A stretch of DNA of 64,000 nucleotides from contig JAKSZT010053764.1 of assembly GCA_026826555.1 (NCBI GenBank), forward strand, positions 35,192,261 to 35,256,260, written 5' to 3'. The notes under the pieces were generated by a model. The model was not told the origin of the DNA, did no database searches, and saw only the letters and a list, made by a program, of their open reading frames with translations. How positions within the stretch are numbered: position 1 is the first letter of the stretch; every line of letters starts with the position of its first letter. Shown here piece after piece: positions 1 through 11,400 of this stretch. The translations under genes were made by a program, and so were the position numbers. This DNA is from Tolypeutes matacus. Its lineage: Eukaryota; Chordata; Mammalia; Cingulata; Chlamyphoridae.

Positions 1-2311
1 AACTGTATCATCTAAATTGTAAACTATACTGTAAATCACTGACAATGTTTAGTTGCTATATTTTGCTATCTGCATAACAGTTATAACAATGCTAACAACC
101 AAAAAAAAAAAAAAGGAGGGGGAATTAATATGGGGTGGGGAAGCGGGGGTGGTTTGGTATCTGGGAGTCTCCGGCACTCCGTGTGTGACTTTGCTGTGAC
201 CTAAAACTTCTTTGAAAATTAAATGAAAAATTGGGAGACAATGGGGATTGAGAGGAGGAAGGTGTCATGGCACACCAGACATCCGATAACACAGTGATAA
301 AGGGAAGGAAAAAAGGGAAAAAAGAAAAGAGAAAGGAAAAAAAAATGAATATATATATTTTTAAGGCATTTCCTTTGCTTTTTTGCCCATTTTTTGAATG
401 TCCCAATCCACTAATTATATTTTGTTTTGTTTTGTTCTTTGTTTGATTATTTGTTTTTATTCCTTCTCTCTCTCTCTTTTTTTTTTTTTTCCCTGAGTTT
501 CCTTGTTTGGCTCTTGCATGTAAGCTTATCACACTTGTTTCTTTTTCCTAGTAAGTGTATTTGATTATTTTATAGACTAAATGTTCATGGAGGATTTGGA
601 TCATAGAAGGGTTACAATGGGTACTGCGGGGGATTATTGGGGGGGTGTCTGGGGGAGGTTTTGTGGGGATTGGTTCATCCGAATATACATGAAGGATATA
701 CAAAATCATTCAAAGGATCGGGGGATGGGGCATGGTCAGGATGGGTGGATAATCACACAATAAATGAGGGAATCCGAATTCCTAGCCTGGAGAGCTCTGT
801 CACAGTCTCCAAGGGAGCAGCAATAGTCCTCTGAGTGTAGAGACAGTGCCTGTCAAAATAGGATGATCCACTGATGTGTTTTTTTTATTGATGACTACCC
901 TTGTGAGTCCTTGCTCTTGTAAATGAGACTTAGCCTGCAGTTGTGGGGTGCCTGAGAGCCTCCTTGTTGCTCAAATGTGGCCTCTCTCTAAGCCAAACTC
1001 AGCATATGATTGCATTACCTTCCCCCCAACGTGGGACATGACTCCCGGGGATGAGCCTCCCTGGCAATGAGGGATTAATACCAAGTGCCAACTGGCAACA
1101 TAACTGGAAAAAGTCCTTGAATAAAAGGGAGAAATGGTAAAGACAAATGAGTTCAAGTGGCTAAGAGACTTCAAAGAGAGTCGGGAGGTCATCCCAGAGG
1201 TAACTCTTACGCACACCTCAGTAGGAGCTCATAGAACATCTAAGTGCCTATCACCCCACTCAGAGGGGTTCCTGAGAGCTCCGGAGACACCCTGGTCCTA
1301 TATAAGGGGGGATAGCCCCAGAGACTGATGCCTTATCAGTGGGTTCTATTTTGGTATCTGTGCTCCTGAGAGTGACAGAATTAGACTCAAACAAGTCCTC
1401 CCTGCACATGGTTCAACAGTCCCTTCTATTCAAACCTATATGCGATGCTGGAGTTTTTAGGTATACTTCCAGAGACTGGAGCCTCTGGCCTACCTATGTG
1501 CCAGGTGTGCATGAAATCTAGGTGGAGCTACAACTCCTACCCTACAGCTCAATGGACTCATCCAAGTCACCTGGCGAGGAGACAACGATGGGCAATGGCC
1601 ATCCCAGGGAATGGAGAGGGCCTGCATCTGCAGGCAGGATCATCCCACCCACCATATCCATGGTATATAAGCCCTCTCTCACTTGGAGTTGGAGTGGACA
1701 TCACCATCCCAGTCCCCGCAGGATTGGGGGAAGAACTATGAACTAGAGTGGACTTGATGGTATTCTCTTGTTCATATATGGTGATTCTAGCAATGCAAGA
1801 AATTATAACTATAAGGTGGAGCCAGTGGTCACTTGACACTTTTGGGGTAGGGAGGGGATGAGCAGTTGAAATACAGGGGCTTCTTTGGGAGTTAGAGGTT
1901 GTCCTGAGTACTGTTGTGGCAACGGATGTAGGCCATTTTAAATCAGCACACACCACTCAGAACTGAGTGGGAGAGAGTGTTGTCTACAGTGTGAACTGTG
2001 GTCTATGGTTGGTGGCAAGGCTCCAGGATGTGTAAGTTCATTGAGGGTGGTGGGCCACACTTGTGGGAGATGTTTGTGTGGGATGTGGTGGGAGGTGTGG
2101 GAGGTGGGCAACATGGGAATCCCAGTGGGTTCCATGTAATATTTTGGGTAATAAGCACCTCTTAAAATATATGTATATATATATATAAATAACATTTTTG
2201 TAAGCAAATACACATATATGCATATATATTTATATATCATTTTGCAAATGTTTGTATGTTTTGTGAGAATTTTGATTTTTACCCACAATAAAAATAAATT
2301 AAAAAAAAAAA
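1..2311 (+). mobile_element. LINE-1 3' UTR, 5' part outside window (copy a)
   Basis: Non-coding 3' end of a plus-strand LINE-1. It parallels the end of the complete LINE-1 at 22054-31762 block by block: 1-290 resembles 29640-29930, 580-830 resembles 30125-30370, and 880-2300 resembles 30430-31760. Shared landmarks include the motif CTTCCCCCCAACGTGGGACA near 1020, a G-rich stretch near 1845, and an ATA-rich tract at 2165-2185. It ends in a poly(A) run at about 2300-2313. No ORF2 is visible, so either the element is 5'-truncated or the coding part lies left of the window. ORFs predicted inside it show no protein family and are taken as chance. Confidence 0.85.
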
Positions 2312-2484
2312 AAGTTGGCTAACAGACATTTAGAGAAGGAAGGATGGAAATTTTCTCTATTTGCTCCTTTTGCTAAGATGATTAGGTCAAACAAAATTAA
2401 TGAGTTGTAACAATTTAGTTAAAATGAGTATGTTATCCAAGATGACATTTCTAATTTTTATTTACCATCTCCTTTTAAAACATT

Positions 2485-3120
2485 CATTAAGTATCACTTG
2501 TGTGCAAAGCACCATGCTAGTACTGGTAGAGCACAAGGATATAAATTAAACATAGTCTCAACCACAAGGAACTTATGGTATAATAGCGCTCTAATATAAA
2601 TCAGAATAAAATATGTCCCATGACAGAAATAGATGGAAATCACTATAAGAATACAGAGAAAGGAATTATTACTCTGGTGTGGAGGGAGAATTGCTAACTT
2701 TTACTGAGTACTTTCTGTGGCCAGGCATTTTAAGTGCCTCATATGTATCATCAGTTTTAATCCTCAAATATAATCTATGACATAGATGCTATAAATGTTG
2801 CCAATTTACTCACAAGGACACTGAGACTCAGAGGGGGTAACTTGCTCAAAGTCACAGATCCAATAAATGCCAAATTCAGAATTTGAAACTAGATAATATG
2901 ACTCTAACGCCTATGCTCTTAATCACTAATTATACTAGGAACAATCCCACAAACATTGCTATTCAGATGAACCCTGAATGATGAGTTCAATTTGAGTACA
3001 TAGAAAATAAAGTGGAGACTATTTCAGGCTTAAGGAACAGTATGAGCAAAAAGTTGTTGTAGTAAATATGTAGAAATGCACAGTTGAAGTTCAAGGAACA
3101 GGACTATTGTAGAAAGGTTG
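2485..3120 (+). repeat. Ancient mammal-wide dispersed repeat, split by a MIR
   Basis: Starts with the theme 'attaagtatcacttgtgtgc', typical of a common old mammalian repeat whose copies begin with a phrase like 'attgagcacctactatgtgc'. A later part (2965-3110: 'aggcttaaggaacagtatga' and following) continues the same element after an interruption at about 2700-2935. Related plus-strand copies occur near 4330, 57920 and 58400. I do not recall the repeat name reliably, so none is given. Confidence 0.5.
2700..2935 (-). repeat. MIR SINE, antisense
   Basis: Antisense MIR pattern in order: 'cacaaggacactgagactca', then 'gtaacttgctcaaagtcaca', then a region matching the inverted MIR tRNA-like head ('gcctatgctcttaatcacta'). 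It sits inside an older repeat. This is a tRNA-derived mammal-wide SINE, long inactive. Confidence 0.7.
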
Positions 3121-4290
3121 AGATATCATGGTGAACCTCAAATACCACCTAAAGAAAATTAATCTTCTTGGCACTTTATAGTTTTGCATTCACCTAGCTA
3201 TTGGTTTCTGTGATAAAACAAATGACTTTATAAGCCTCAAAATTCCCTAACCATATCTTGATGTTCAAATACAAACAAAAAGCAACATGTTTTTTGGAAA
3301 ATATAATTTTATTGTTCCTTACCCATGATGTGCTAGAGTGGAAAACTAAAATTCCTGATAATTTTCCAGCTTTAGGCAATGGAAAAGAAGGATAAAGGGA
3401 TAATAAAGTTTTCTTAATTGACTTAAGAGAGATGATGTATAAAAAAGCAGGAGAATTATAAACAAAGGAAACTCCTGATGCGGTGGTACTTCTTACTTTT
3501 CAAGTATGTTTCTAGGTTTTACTCTGTGATTTGGACTTTTCCCTTGTCTTCCAGCTGGGTAAGCATATTGTCTTATGTTTGCATATTGTTATTCAACAAG
3601 GAAAAGATACAAACAATTCTGACATTGATATAAGACAAAGGAATTTTATTTCAGAGTAACTTTCATTTTTCCTGCAAAGATAATTCTTATTAATAATGAT
3701 AATAAATTAATTATATTTATATAGGGCTTTACAAGGTAGATTTAAAAGTTCTTACTTCTTATTTAACTCACAGAATGTACCTATAATGTAGACATTTTCA
3801 TTTCCAGTAAACCAATTAAAAGAAAGATGAAGTAACTTATTCAGTTTTTCTTTGCTGACATTTGACAAGGATAGAACAGAGATAGAGAAATTCGGATTCC
3901 ATATTGTTCTCTTTATCATATCATGATGCTTCTTCGCAACATCCCCAACAAGAGATAAACCAGGAACTTCTAAAATAAAACTACTGAAAGAATAAAAGCA
4001 ACAAGTTTCCCTATCTGGCTAGAGCAGTGAACAGAGTGTTTTGCTTTCTGCCAGCTGCCTTGGAGGTAGTCAAGCAGGTAGTCTGGGAGACATTCCAAGG
4101 CTTGAAATTCAATAGAGAATGTCTTTCAGTTGTTTGAGGCATGAATGCTATCAAAAGCAACTGATGTAGTTATTGGGGACTGTTAGGGTGCTATTGGATA
4201 AGGTATTCCTGGCCATACTAATGAAGGAGAGTTGAAAAGTCAATGTACTCTCAAATGAATTTTACACATAGTTAAAGATATATTACTGAC
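3121..4290. other. Unassigned intergenic sequence with a weak MIR trace
   Basis: AT-rich sequence with no convincing gene. A faint antisense MIR pattern ('tttatatagggctttacaag' then 'agatgaagtaacttattcag') covers about 3715-3930. The rest shows no repeat or coding signal that I recognise; the 61-codon minus-strand ORF at 3194-3379 has no family features. Confidence 0.4.
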
Positions 4291-4309
4291 TTGATTATGA
4301 TTAAATTCT

Positions 4310-4620
4310 ACCTTCTAAGCAGCATACTATTTATTTACTTACTTATTTATCAATTTGTTCAGGAAATATTATTTAGTACCTATTATGGGCTAGATCTTTT
4401 GATAAGCACTGGAACAAAACATAAAAAGAAATACAAGAACAATTTCCTTTCCCAAGAAAGTTGCAAGCTAGTAGAAGGGTTAACACGTGCACAACAAATT
4501 ACCCTGCCAGATAATACAGCACTCCCATGATAAGAATGATACAAAATAAATGCAGAAGGAAGACTAATTCCTTTTGGCTGATGTAATTAGGCAAAGCATA
4601 ATGAAACTAGTAGCCTTTTC
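4310..4620 (+). repeat. Ancient dispersed repeat, second copy
   Basis: Carries the same phrase set as the repeat at 2485 ('atttagtacctattatgggc' followed by a 'gataagcactggaaca' segment). A short TTTA/CTTA-rich stretch precedes it at 4328-4350. The 79-codon ORF across it is not conserved-looking. The downstream stretch to 5015 is unassigned. Confidence 0.45.
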
Positions 4621-5015
4621 TGTGTTTGAGATATGGATATAATTCTAAGACAAAAATGGCAAGAGTAGGGAGTTTGGGGTTGAGCAAAAGAAAGAACAAA
4701 TTGTAGTCCAGGGAGAGCATGATGGCTGCCTGAACTAAAGAAGCAGAAATCAGAACACAATGCTGCTAAGTATTGAGTACCAGAGAAAAAGGAGCGACAC
4801 AGAGGGGAGACTCACAAGTTGTGAGTTCTTGGCCAAGGGGTTTGTGGTACATGTTCAGGGTCTGACTCAGTGAGGCCTGAAAGATAACAGTTACTACAGG
4901 GTTGAGAGCAGAACAGAAATACTAGAGGTTGCACTGTGCTGGGAGATGATGGAGGTCTGGAACAGCAAGAGTGGAGACATAACAAAAAGACTATGTCTTA
5001 GAGATAAAACTCATA

Positions 5016-5223
5016 CTCTAGAACATGGGTTCTTAACCAGGGGTCCATGAGCTTGAATTGAAATTCAGAAAACGTTATTCTCATGGGGACGTGCTGATGT
5101 GGGTGTGATATATTTATTAAATAATACATAATATAGTGTGGACTTAGTAAGGGGTCCATAGTTTTCACATGACTGGCAAAGGGGTCTGTGGAACAAAAAA
5201 GGTTAAGAACCCCTTCTCTAGAA
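5016..5223. mobile_element. hAT-type non-autonomous DNA transposon with 8-bp TSD
   Basis: Element of 192 bp (5024-5215) with terminal inverted repeats: left end CATGGGTTCTTAACC and right end GGTTAAGAACCCCTT. It is flanked by the exact 8-bp duplication CTCTAGAA at 5016-5023 and 5216-5223. Eight-base duplications and this type of terminus are characteristic of hAT (Charlie) elements. It encodes no transposase. The exact family name is not assigned. Confidence 0.8.
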
Positions 5224-5418
5224 TAAAGGCAACTCTAGAACCACCTTAAAAAACTTAAACCAAGGTAGAGTAAGACAGAGCTGCTGGTATATAAATGCCT
5301 TGTAGAACAAATTCAACAATCATTAAAGGTAATTAAATTTAAAAAAGAAAATATAATCTATACTACTCAAATATCACCTGCAATTTCCAATATAGAGTTA
5401 AAAATCACTAGACATAAG
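5224..5418 (+). mobile_element. HAL1 element, left piece
   Basis: The piece just before the LINE-1 insertion reads like HAL1 (a LINE-1 relative with ORF1 only): 'cacctgcaatttccaatata' then 'gagttaaaaatcactagaca'. The text resumes at 9685 after the inserted LINE-1, and ACTAGACATAAG at 5407-5418 pairs with ACTAGACAAAAG at 9685-9696, one mismatch, as the target duplication. Its own left boundary is uncertain. Confidence 0.6.
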
Positions 5419-7223
5419 AAGGAATCTTCCTCAATATGATAAAGGGTATATATGAAAAACCCACAGCTAACATCATACTCAATGGTGAAAGGCTAAAAGC
5501 TTTCCCTCTAAGGTATGGAAAAGGACAAGAATGCCCAATGTCACTACTTTTATTCAACATTGTGCCAGAAGTTCTTGCTAGAGAACTTAAGCAAGAAAAA
5601 GGAAATAAAAGGCATCCAAATTTGAAGGGAAGAAGTAAAATTTTCACTATTTGCAGATGACATGATCCCATATATAGAAAGTCCTGAAAATTAGACAACA
5701 AACTTACTAGAGCTAATAAACAAGCTCAGCAAAATGGTAGAATATAGGATCAACAAGCAAGAATTAGTAGTGTTTCTGTACACTAGGAATGAGAAATATT
5801 ATAAAATTCCATTTATAAAACAACTAAAAGAACCAAATATCTAGGAATAAAGTTAACTAAGGATGTAGAAGACTTGTATGCAGAAAACTGTACAACAGTG
5901 CTAAAAAGAAATCAAAGAAGACCTAAACAAATGGAAGGACATTATATGTTCATGGGTTGGAAGACTAAATATTGTTAAGATGTCAATTCTACCCAAACTG
6001 ACTTACAGATTCAACACAATCTCAATAAAAATTCCAACAGCCCTTTTTGAAAAAATGGAAAAACAAATTATCAAATTTATATGGAAGGGTAAGGGGCCAT
6101 GAATAGCCAAAAACGTCTTGAAAAAGTACTCACACTACCTGACTTTAAAGCATATTACAGAGCTACAGTGGTCAAAACTGCATAGTATTGGCACAAGGTT
6201 AGACATATTGACCAATGGAACTGAAATGAGAGTTCAGACATAGACCCACACATATATGGCCAACGGATATTCAACAAGGCCACCAAGCCCATTCAACTGG
6301 GACAGAATAGCCTCTTCAACAAATGATGTTGGGAAAACTGGATAGCCATATCCAAAAGAATGAGAGAGGATCACTATCACATGTCCTAATAAAAAATTAA
6401 CTTAAGATGGATCAAAGATCTAAATATAAGAGCTAGGACCATAAAACTCCCAGAAGACAATGTAGGGACGCATCTACAAGATCTTGCATTAGGCAGTGGT
6501 TTCATAAACTTTACAACCAAAGCATGAGCAATGAAAGAAAAAATATATTAATGAGACCGCCTCAAAATTTAAAACTTTTGTGCTTCAAAGGAGTTTGTCA
6601 ACAAAGTGAAAGGGAGAAAATATTTTGAAACCACATATCCAATAAGGGCTAATATCCAGAATATATAAAGAAATCCTACAACTCAATAATAAAAAGAAAA
6701 ACAACCCAATTAAAAAATGGGCAAAAGACTTTAACAGACACTTTTCCAAAGAGGAACTACAAATGGCTAAAAAGCACATGAAAAGATGCTCAACATCACT
6801 GGTTATTAGGGAAATGCATATCAAAACTAAAATAAGATATAATTTCATACCTACTGGACTGACTGCTATTAACAAAACAGAAAACTACAAGTGTTGGAGA
6901 GGATGTGGAGAAATAGGAACACTCATTCACTGCTGGTGGGAATGCGGAGGACAGTTTGGCAGTTCCTCAGGAATCTAAGTATAGAATTGCCATATGATCC
7001 AGAAATCCCACTACTAGGTATATACCCAGAAAAAATTGAAAGTGGGCAAACAAATACATATATGCACACCAATGTTTATAAAGGCATTATTCATAATTTC
7101 CAAAAGACGGAAGCAACCCAAGTGACCATTAACAGAAGAATGGATAAACAAAATGTGGTATATACATACGATGGAATATTATTCAGCTATAAGGAGGAAT
7201 GAAGTACTAATGCATGTGACAAC

Positions 7224-8045
7224 ATGGATGTAAAAGTTTGAAGCTTTTGTGAACCCCAGAAAAGAAAGATCATGTTCTTTGAAATAATCCATTCCTGTGG
7301 GTATAGGATCTTTTGATTGCATTAGATTCAGTTAAAGGACCTTTTTTTTTTTTTTTTAATTATCACCCATAAATTACATTTATTATAATATTCTGTCACC
7401 ACATTTGACAATTTGTAAATGAACATATTTATATTTATACTGTTAACAATCTTCATTTCCCATTGAAATCACTATTTTACAGTATCTAGATTTTAAAGGA
7501 CCTTTTGATTAGCACTTTTCATTAGATCACTTTAGGTTCTTTGATTGGACTACCAGGTTGGGTCTCGGCCTTCTTGCTGGAATCTTATATAAGAGGAGAA
7601 CTAAAAGCAGAAACACATAGAGAAAGCTGCCATTTTACCCTGCCATGTGAAAGAGGACTCTAGGATCACCTATAGCTGCAGAAAGACAGAGAAACCCTAA
7701 GAGGCTAAGAGAGAGGCTGAAGGCTGCAATCAGCGAAGAAGCTGAAGCAACAATGCCCCTAAAGAGGCGAGGCCCATGGAGCAACTCAAAGCTGAAAGAG
7801 CAGGTGAGCCTGGAAGAGAAGGCAGAGAGAGACTGGCAGACCTGCCATTGTGCCTTGCCACATGGCAGGAGTCCAGGATCTGCCAGTAGTCGACCTTTGG
7901 TGAGACAGAATCTCTGATGATGCCTGGATTTGGACATTTTCACAACCTTGTAACTAAGATTTTACACTAATAAGTTCCCATTATAAAAGCCTATCCATTT
8001 CTGATATTTTTACATTGGCAGCTCTTCGCAAATTAAAACAATGGA
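7224..8045 (+). mobile_element. Solo LTR (xenarthran ~650-bp family), inserted in LINE-1
   Basis: LTR at 7229-8040, starting TGTAAAAG and ending TTAAAACA, flanked by the exact 5-bp duplication ATGGA (7224-7228 and 8041-8045). Removing the 161 bp added by a nested insertion leaves 651 bp, almost the 652 bp of the LTR at 42327-42978, with which it shares several phrases (near both ends and an 'ataaaagcc...atttctg' segment). The TG/CA ends, AATAAA-poor body and 5-bp duplication fit an ERVL/MaLR-type retrovirus-like element. No internal genes remain. Confidence 0.85.
7332..7506 (-). mobile_element. Short retrocopied mRNA 3' end nested in the LTR
   Basis: Insert 7346-7492 begins with poly(T), so it lies on the minus strand with a poly(A) tail. 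It carries a reverse-complement AATAAA signal about 20 nt from the tail and is bounded by the exact 14-bp duplication TTAAAGGACCTTTT (7332-7345 and 7493-7506). This is the signature of L1-mediated insertion of a 5'-truncated polyadenylated RNA. About 130 bp of source RNA remain; the parent is not recognised. Confidence 0.8.
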
Positions 8046-9684
8046 CGAATCTCAAGGACCTTATGTTGAGTGAAATAAGCCAGACACAAAAGGACAAATA
8101 TTGCATGATCTCACTGATACGAACTAAGTATAGTGAGCAGACTCATGGAGGTAGAGTCTGGAAGATAGGTTACCAAGATATAAAATGGGAACAGAGAATG
8201 TTGAGCTGATGCTTAATCTATGCAAAATTTATCAATTGTAATAGTTTGAAAATGGATGAAGGTGATGGTGGCACAGTGATGTGAGTGTAATTTACAGTGC
8301 TGAAGTGTGTATGTGAACGTGGTTGAAAAGGAAGTCTCAGGACACACATGTTGCCAGAAGGAAAGCTAGAGGATAAAACTGGGGCCTGTACAGCACAATG
8401 AATTCAGATGGCTAAGGATTGTGCTTTATAATACAAATATAAGAAAATTTGTTCAGGAGCTATAACAAAGGTATGTCACTAGTACAGGGTGTTAATAGTT
8501 GGGTGGTTTATGGGCAAAAATGTACGTAAAGCATACTGCTAGGGAATACAAATGTATTCTTGTTGTCATAGCGATGTTTTCTCGATAAATAGAGGCCCAC
8601 ATAGTAGCTATCAAAATATTAAACTTCCATCCTGTGAAAGTCCTGTTACTTTTTCAAATAAAATGACAAAACCTCTAGAATATATAAGCTTTGCCTAATA
8701 AAAGAAAGTCCTCAAAATTAATGCTTGTACTTATGAAGTTCCTTATACCTGTGAAATGAAACTAAGCCTAATTATAATTTATGCCTAATAGTTACCTCCT
8801 GAAAACCTCCTTTGTTACACAAATGTGGCCTCCCTCGAAGACAAACTATGCAAATAAACTCACTACCTTCCCCCCAACCTGGGACATGACTCCCGGGGAC
8901 GAGTCTCCTTGGCACTGATTATTACCAAGCATTAATCAGCAATGCATTTGGAAAAAGACTTTAACCAAAAGTGGAAATATTAAATAAACCAGAGTTTAAT
9001 GGCTAAGAGATTTCAAAGTGAGTCAGGAGGTCATTCCAGAGGTTACATGCAGACCTACATGCAGGTCACAGGCAGATTTCACAAACTGTCACAATTTTAA
9101 AAAAACTCAAACAAAAGTGCTCCTGAGGGCTCTAGGGATGTCCAGACACCATTGGCAAACCACACAGCCTCATGACATTAACACCCTATTTGGGAATATG
9201 TGAAACTATTTTCCCAATATAACATAGTTATACTCATTTATAATCCCCCTATACATGATTCTTTTTCAACCTGTAATTTTCAATATACCTATTAAATATA
9301 TCTCTCAGAGACTTAAATCTTTGAATTATTCATATGCTGGTTGAGCCCTGAAACCCAGAAGAGTTGCAGCCACTCCTACACTCCAGTTCTCAGGCTTGCC
9401 CTGGACAACTAACAAAAAGATGATGATGGACATGCTCCATCCAAAAACAAGGAGTATCTTCAACTGCAAGCAAAACAATACCTTTCCTCTGCCCCATAAT
9501 ATATAATTCCCCTCTCAGCCTGAAACAGTTGGAGCAGACATCATCCCAAATCCCTCAAGACTGAGGGATGAACAAATATAAGGGGGCAATGCAACCAGGG
9601 ACCAAAGCAGATTTATTGATCTTATAGTTATTACAAGAGTAACTTGTAGCAGTGATATAAAAAATAAATAAATAAAAATGAATT

Positions 9685-10247
9685 ACTAGACAAAAGTAAA
9701 ATGTAAAAATGTAACCCATAATAAAAAAGGCATTTAATGTAGAAACAGATCTGAAATGATCCAGATATTGGAGTTAGCAAACAAGCATTTTAAAACAGTG
9801 ATTATATATATATATGTCCAAGGGTATAAAGGAAAAGATGGGCATAATGAGGGAGTAGATGGGGAATCTCAGCAGAAAACTGGAAATTATTAACAAGTGA
9901 AATTCTAGAAATGAGAGGAAAAATATTTGAAATGAAAACTTTTCTGTGCTTAATAGCATATTGGAGATAGCAAAAGATAGCTCAATTAAAGAGAGATCTG
10001 TAGAAATTATTCAATCAGAAAAAAAAAGAGACAAAACATTGAAATAAAAAGAGAGCATTAGAGAATTATGAAACAATTTCAAGCACTTTAATGCATGAGT
10101 GATTAGAGTCCCAGAGAGAGAAGAGAAACAAAAGTAGGGACAAATTTTTTGAAGAAATAATTGTTGAAAATTACCAAGATTTGGTGAAGAAAAATCAACC
10201 TTCTGATCCAAGAAGGTTAAGTACAAAAAATATCACACCTTGTACAT
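9685..10247 (+). mobile_element. HAL1 element, middle piece
   Basis: Resumes the HAL1 text: 'gtaacccataataaaaaagg', then a segment parallel to 'gagtcccagagagagaagag', a well-known part of HAL1 ORF1. Many stops are present, so no protein is made. It is broken on the right by an LTR at 10248. Confidence 0.65.
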
Positions 10248-10864
10248 TGTGTCAGGGGTCCCCAAGACCACCGTCAAGCTTGATGATATACTAGAAAAAC
10301 TCACAGGAGTAAAGCAATCTGATAAACTCATAGTTATGGTTTATTACAGTGAAAGAATACAGATTAAAGTCAACAAAGGTAAAAAGGTGCATGGGGGCAA
10401 AGTGCAGAAGAAATTAGGCACAAGCTTCCAGGTGTCCTCTCCCCGTGGAGTTACACACATGTGCTTAATTCTTCCAGCAACAATGTGTGACAACTTGTGC
10501 AAAGTGTTGTCAAGGAGGTAAGTTCACCTTAGTCATGGTATTAAAAGTTTTTATTAGAGGTCAGACACATAGGCATGCAGTCTACAGTCCTTCATCCCCT
10601 GAGGATGGCTCAGGGCCTCAGGCATGCAAAAATAGGCACTCACCATAAGTCATATTATTTGCATAAACCATCAGACCAAACTGGTACCACCATGGTCCAA
10701 GGCCTTAGGCATGCAAAGCAATCGTATCAGGTAGAGTATTCCAAGGGCACAAAACTCATCTCCCAGGAGCTGGCCAAGGCTAATCCTGGTGACAGGCCTT
10801 TCTTGGGAATGTACAGAGTTTGTTTAGGCCCACCCTATTAGTTAACCCTTTCCTGCATAGACAT
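10243..10864 (+). mobile_element. LTR inserted in HAL1
   Basis: Non-HAL1 block beginning TGTGTCAGGGGTCCCCAAGA at 10248 and ending near 10860, where the HAL1 text restarts ('aaaactgatgagaacctaag'). The left end and the segment 'gtattaaaagtttttattag' resemble mammal-wide ERV LTRs of the MER21 kind; that name is tentative. Short flanking words (tacat at 10243, acat at 10861) may be the target duplication. ORFs of 93 and 88 codons inside it have no protein features. It may belong to ERVL or ERV1. Confidence 0.6.
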
Positions 10865-11400
10865 CTTACTAAAACTGATGAGAACCTAAGGTAAAGAAAG
10901 ACATCCTGAAAACAGCCAGAAAAAAGGACACATTTTATATATGTGGACATTGATATGAATTCTCATAAGATACAGTGGAGGTCATAACAAAATGGAATGC
11001 ACCTTTAAAATTTTGAAAGGAAAAGAAGGTCAACTAAAAATTTTATATCCTGTGAAGTCACCTTTGAAAAATGTTAAAGAAATAAAGGCATTTTGGGGTA
11101 AAGTCTATCTTATTAAACTTGGCACAATTCAATAGGAAGAACTCCTGGTTGAATGAACATTATAGTAGATGGGCACTTGGATATACAGGAAGGAAGGAAA
11201 AGCATCTCAAATAGTAAATATAAAAGATGTGTTTCTTTTGAGTCAATAACAATGAGTAGTCCCCAGCACAACCATTCAATTAGAACTAAAGATTTACTAA
11301 CAGCAGCACTTTTACTCCCATTAGGCATTTGCAAATAGTTAATACCAGGATATAAAGGAAGTTGAAAAGTGAGCAATTATAACTAAAAGAGATGAATGGT
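10865..11400 (+). mobile_element. HAL1 element, right piece
   Basis: Reads as the C-terminal part of a LINE-1-type ORF1: 'catcctgaaaacagccagaa', then 'aattttatatcctgtgaagt' and 'agaaataaaggcattttggg', in the expected order. It is heavily mutated with no open frame. The right end fades out at about 11380-11400. Confidence 0.65.

Larger units (their letters stand above)
5419..9684 (+). mobile_element. 5'-truncated LINE-1 (copy b), interrupted by an LTR
   Basis: Begins inside ORF2 at the RT domain ('atgataaagggtatatatga', the same phrase as at 26946 in the complete copy). The RT motif LFADD is readable around 5647-5662, then stops and frameshifts follow. The ORF2 C-terminal part continues to 7228, is interrupted by an LTR, and resumes at 8041 ('cttatgttgagtgaaataag'). 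A 3' UTR related to the long UTR of copy c follows (clearest at 8800-9560) and ends in A-rich sequence at 9660-9680. An imperfect 12-bp duplication flanks it (5407-5418, 9685-9696). It is non-functional. Confidence 0.85.

Noticed and set aside
125..532. 135-codon minus-strand ORF
   Set aside because: Lies in LINE-1 3' UTR (copy a) and is Lys/Phe-rich because of A/T runs.
10240..10841. Two consecutive ORFs suggesting a small gene
   Set aside because: They fall inside an LTR inserted in HAL1 and have no protein family features.
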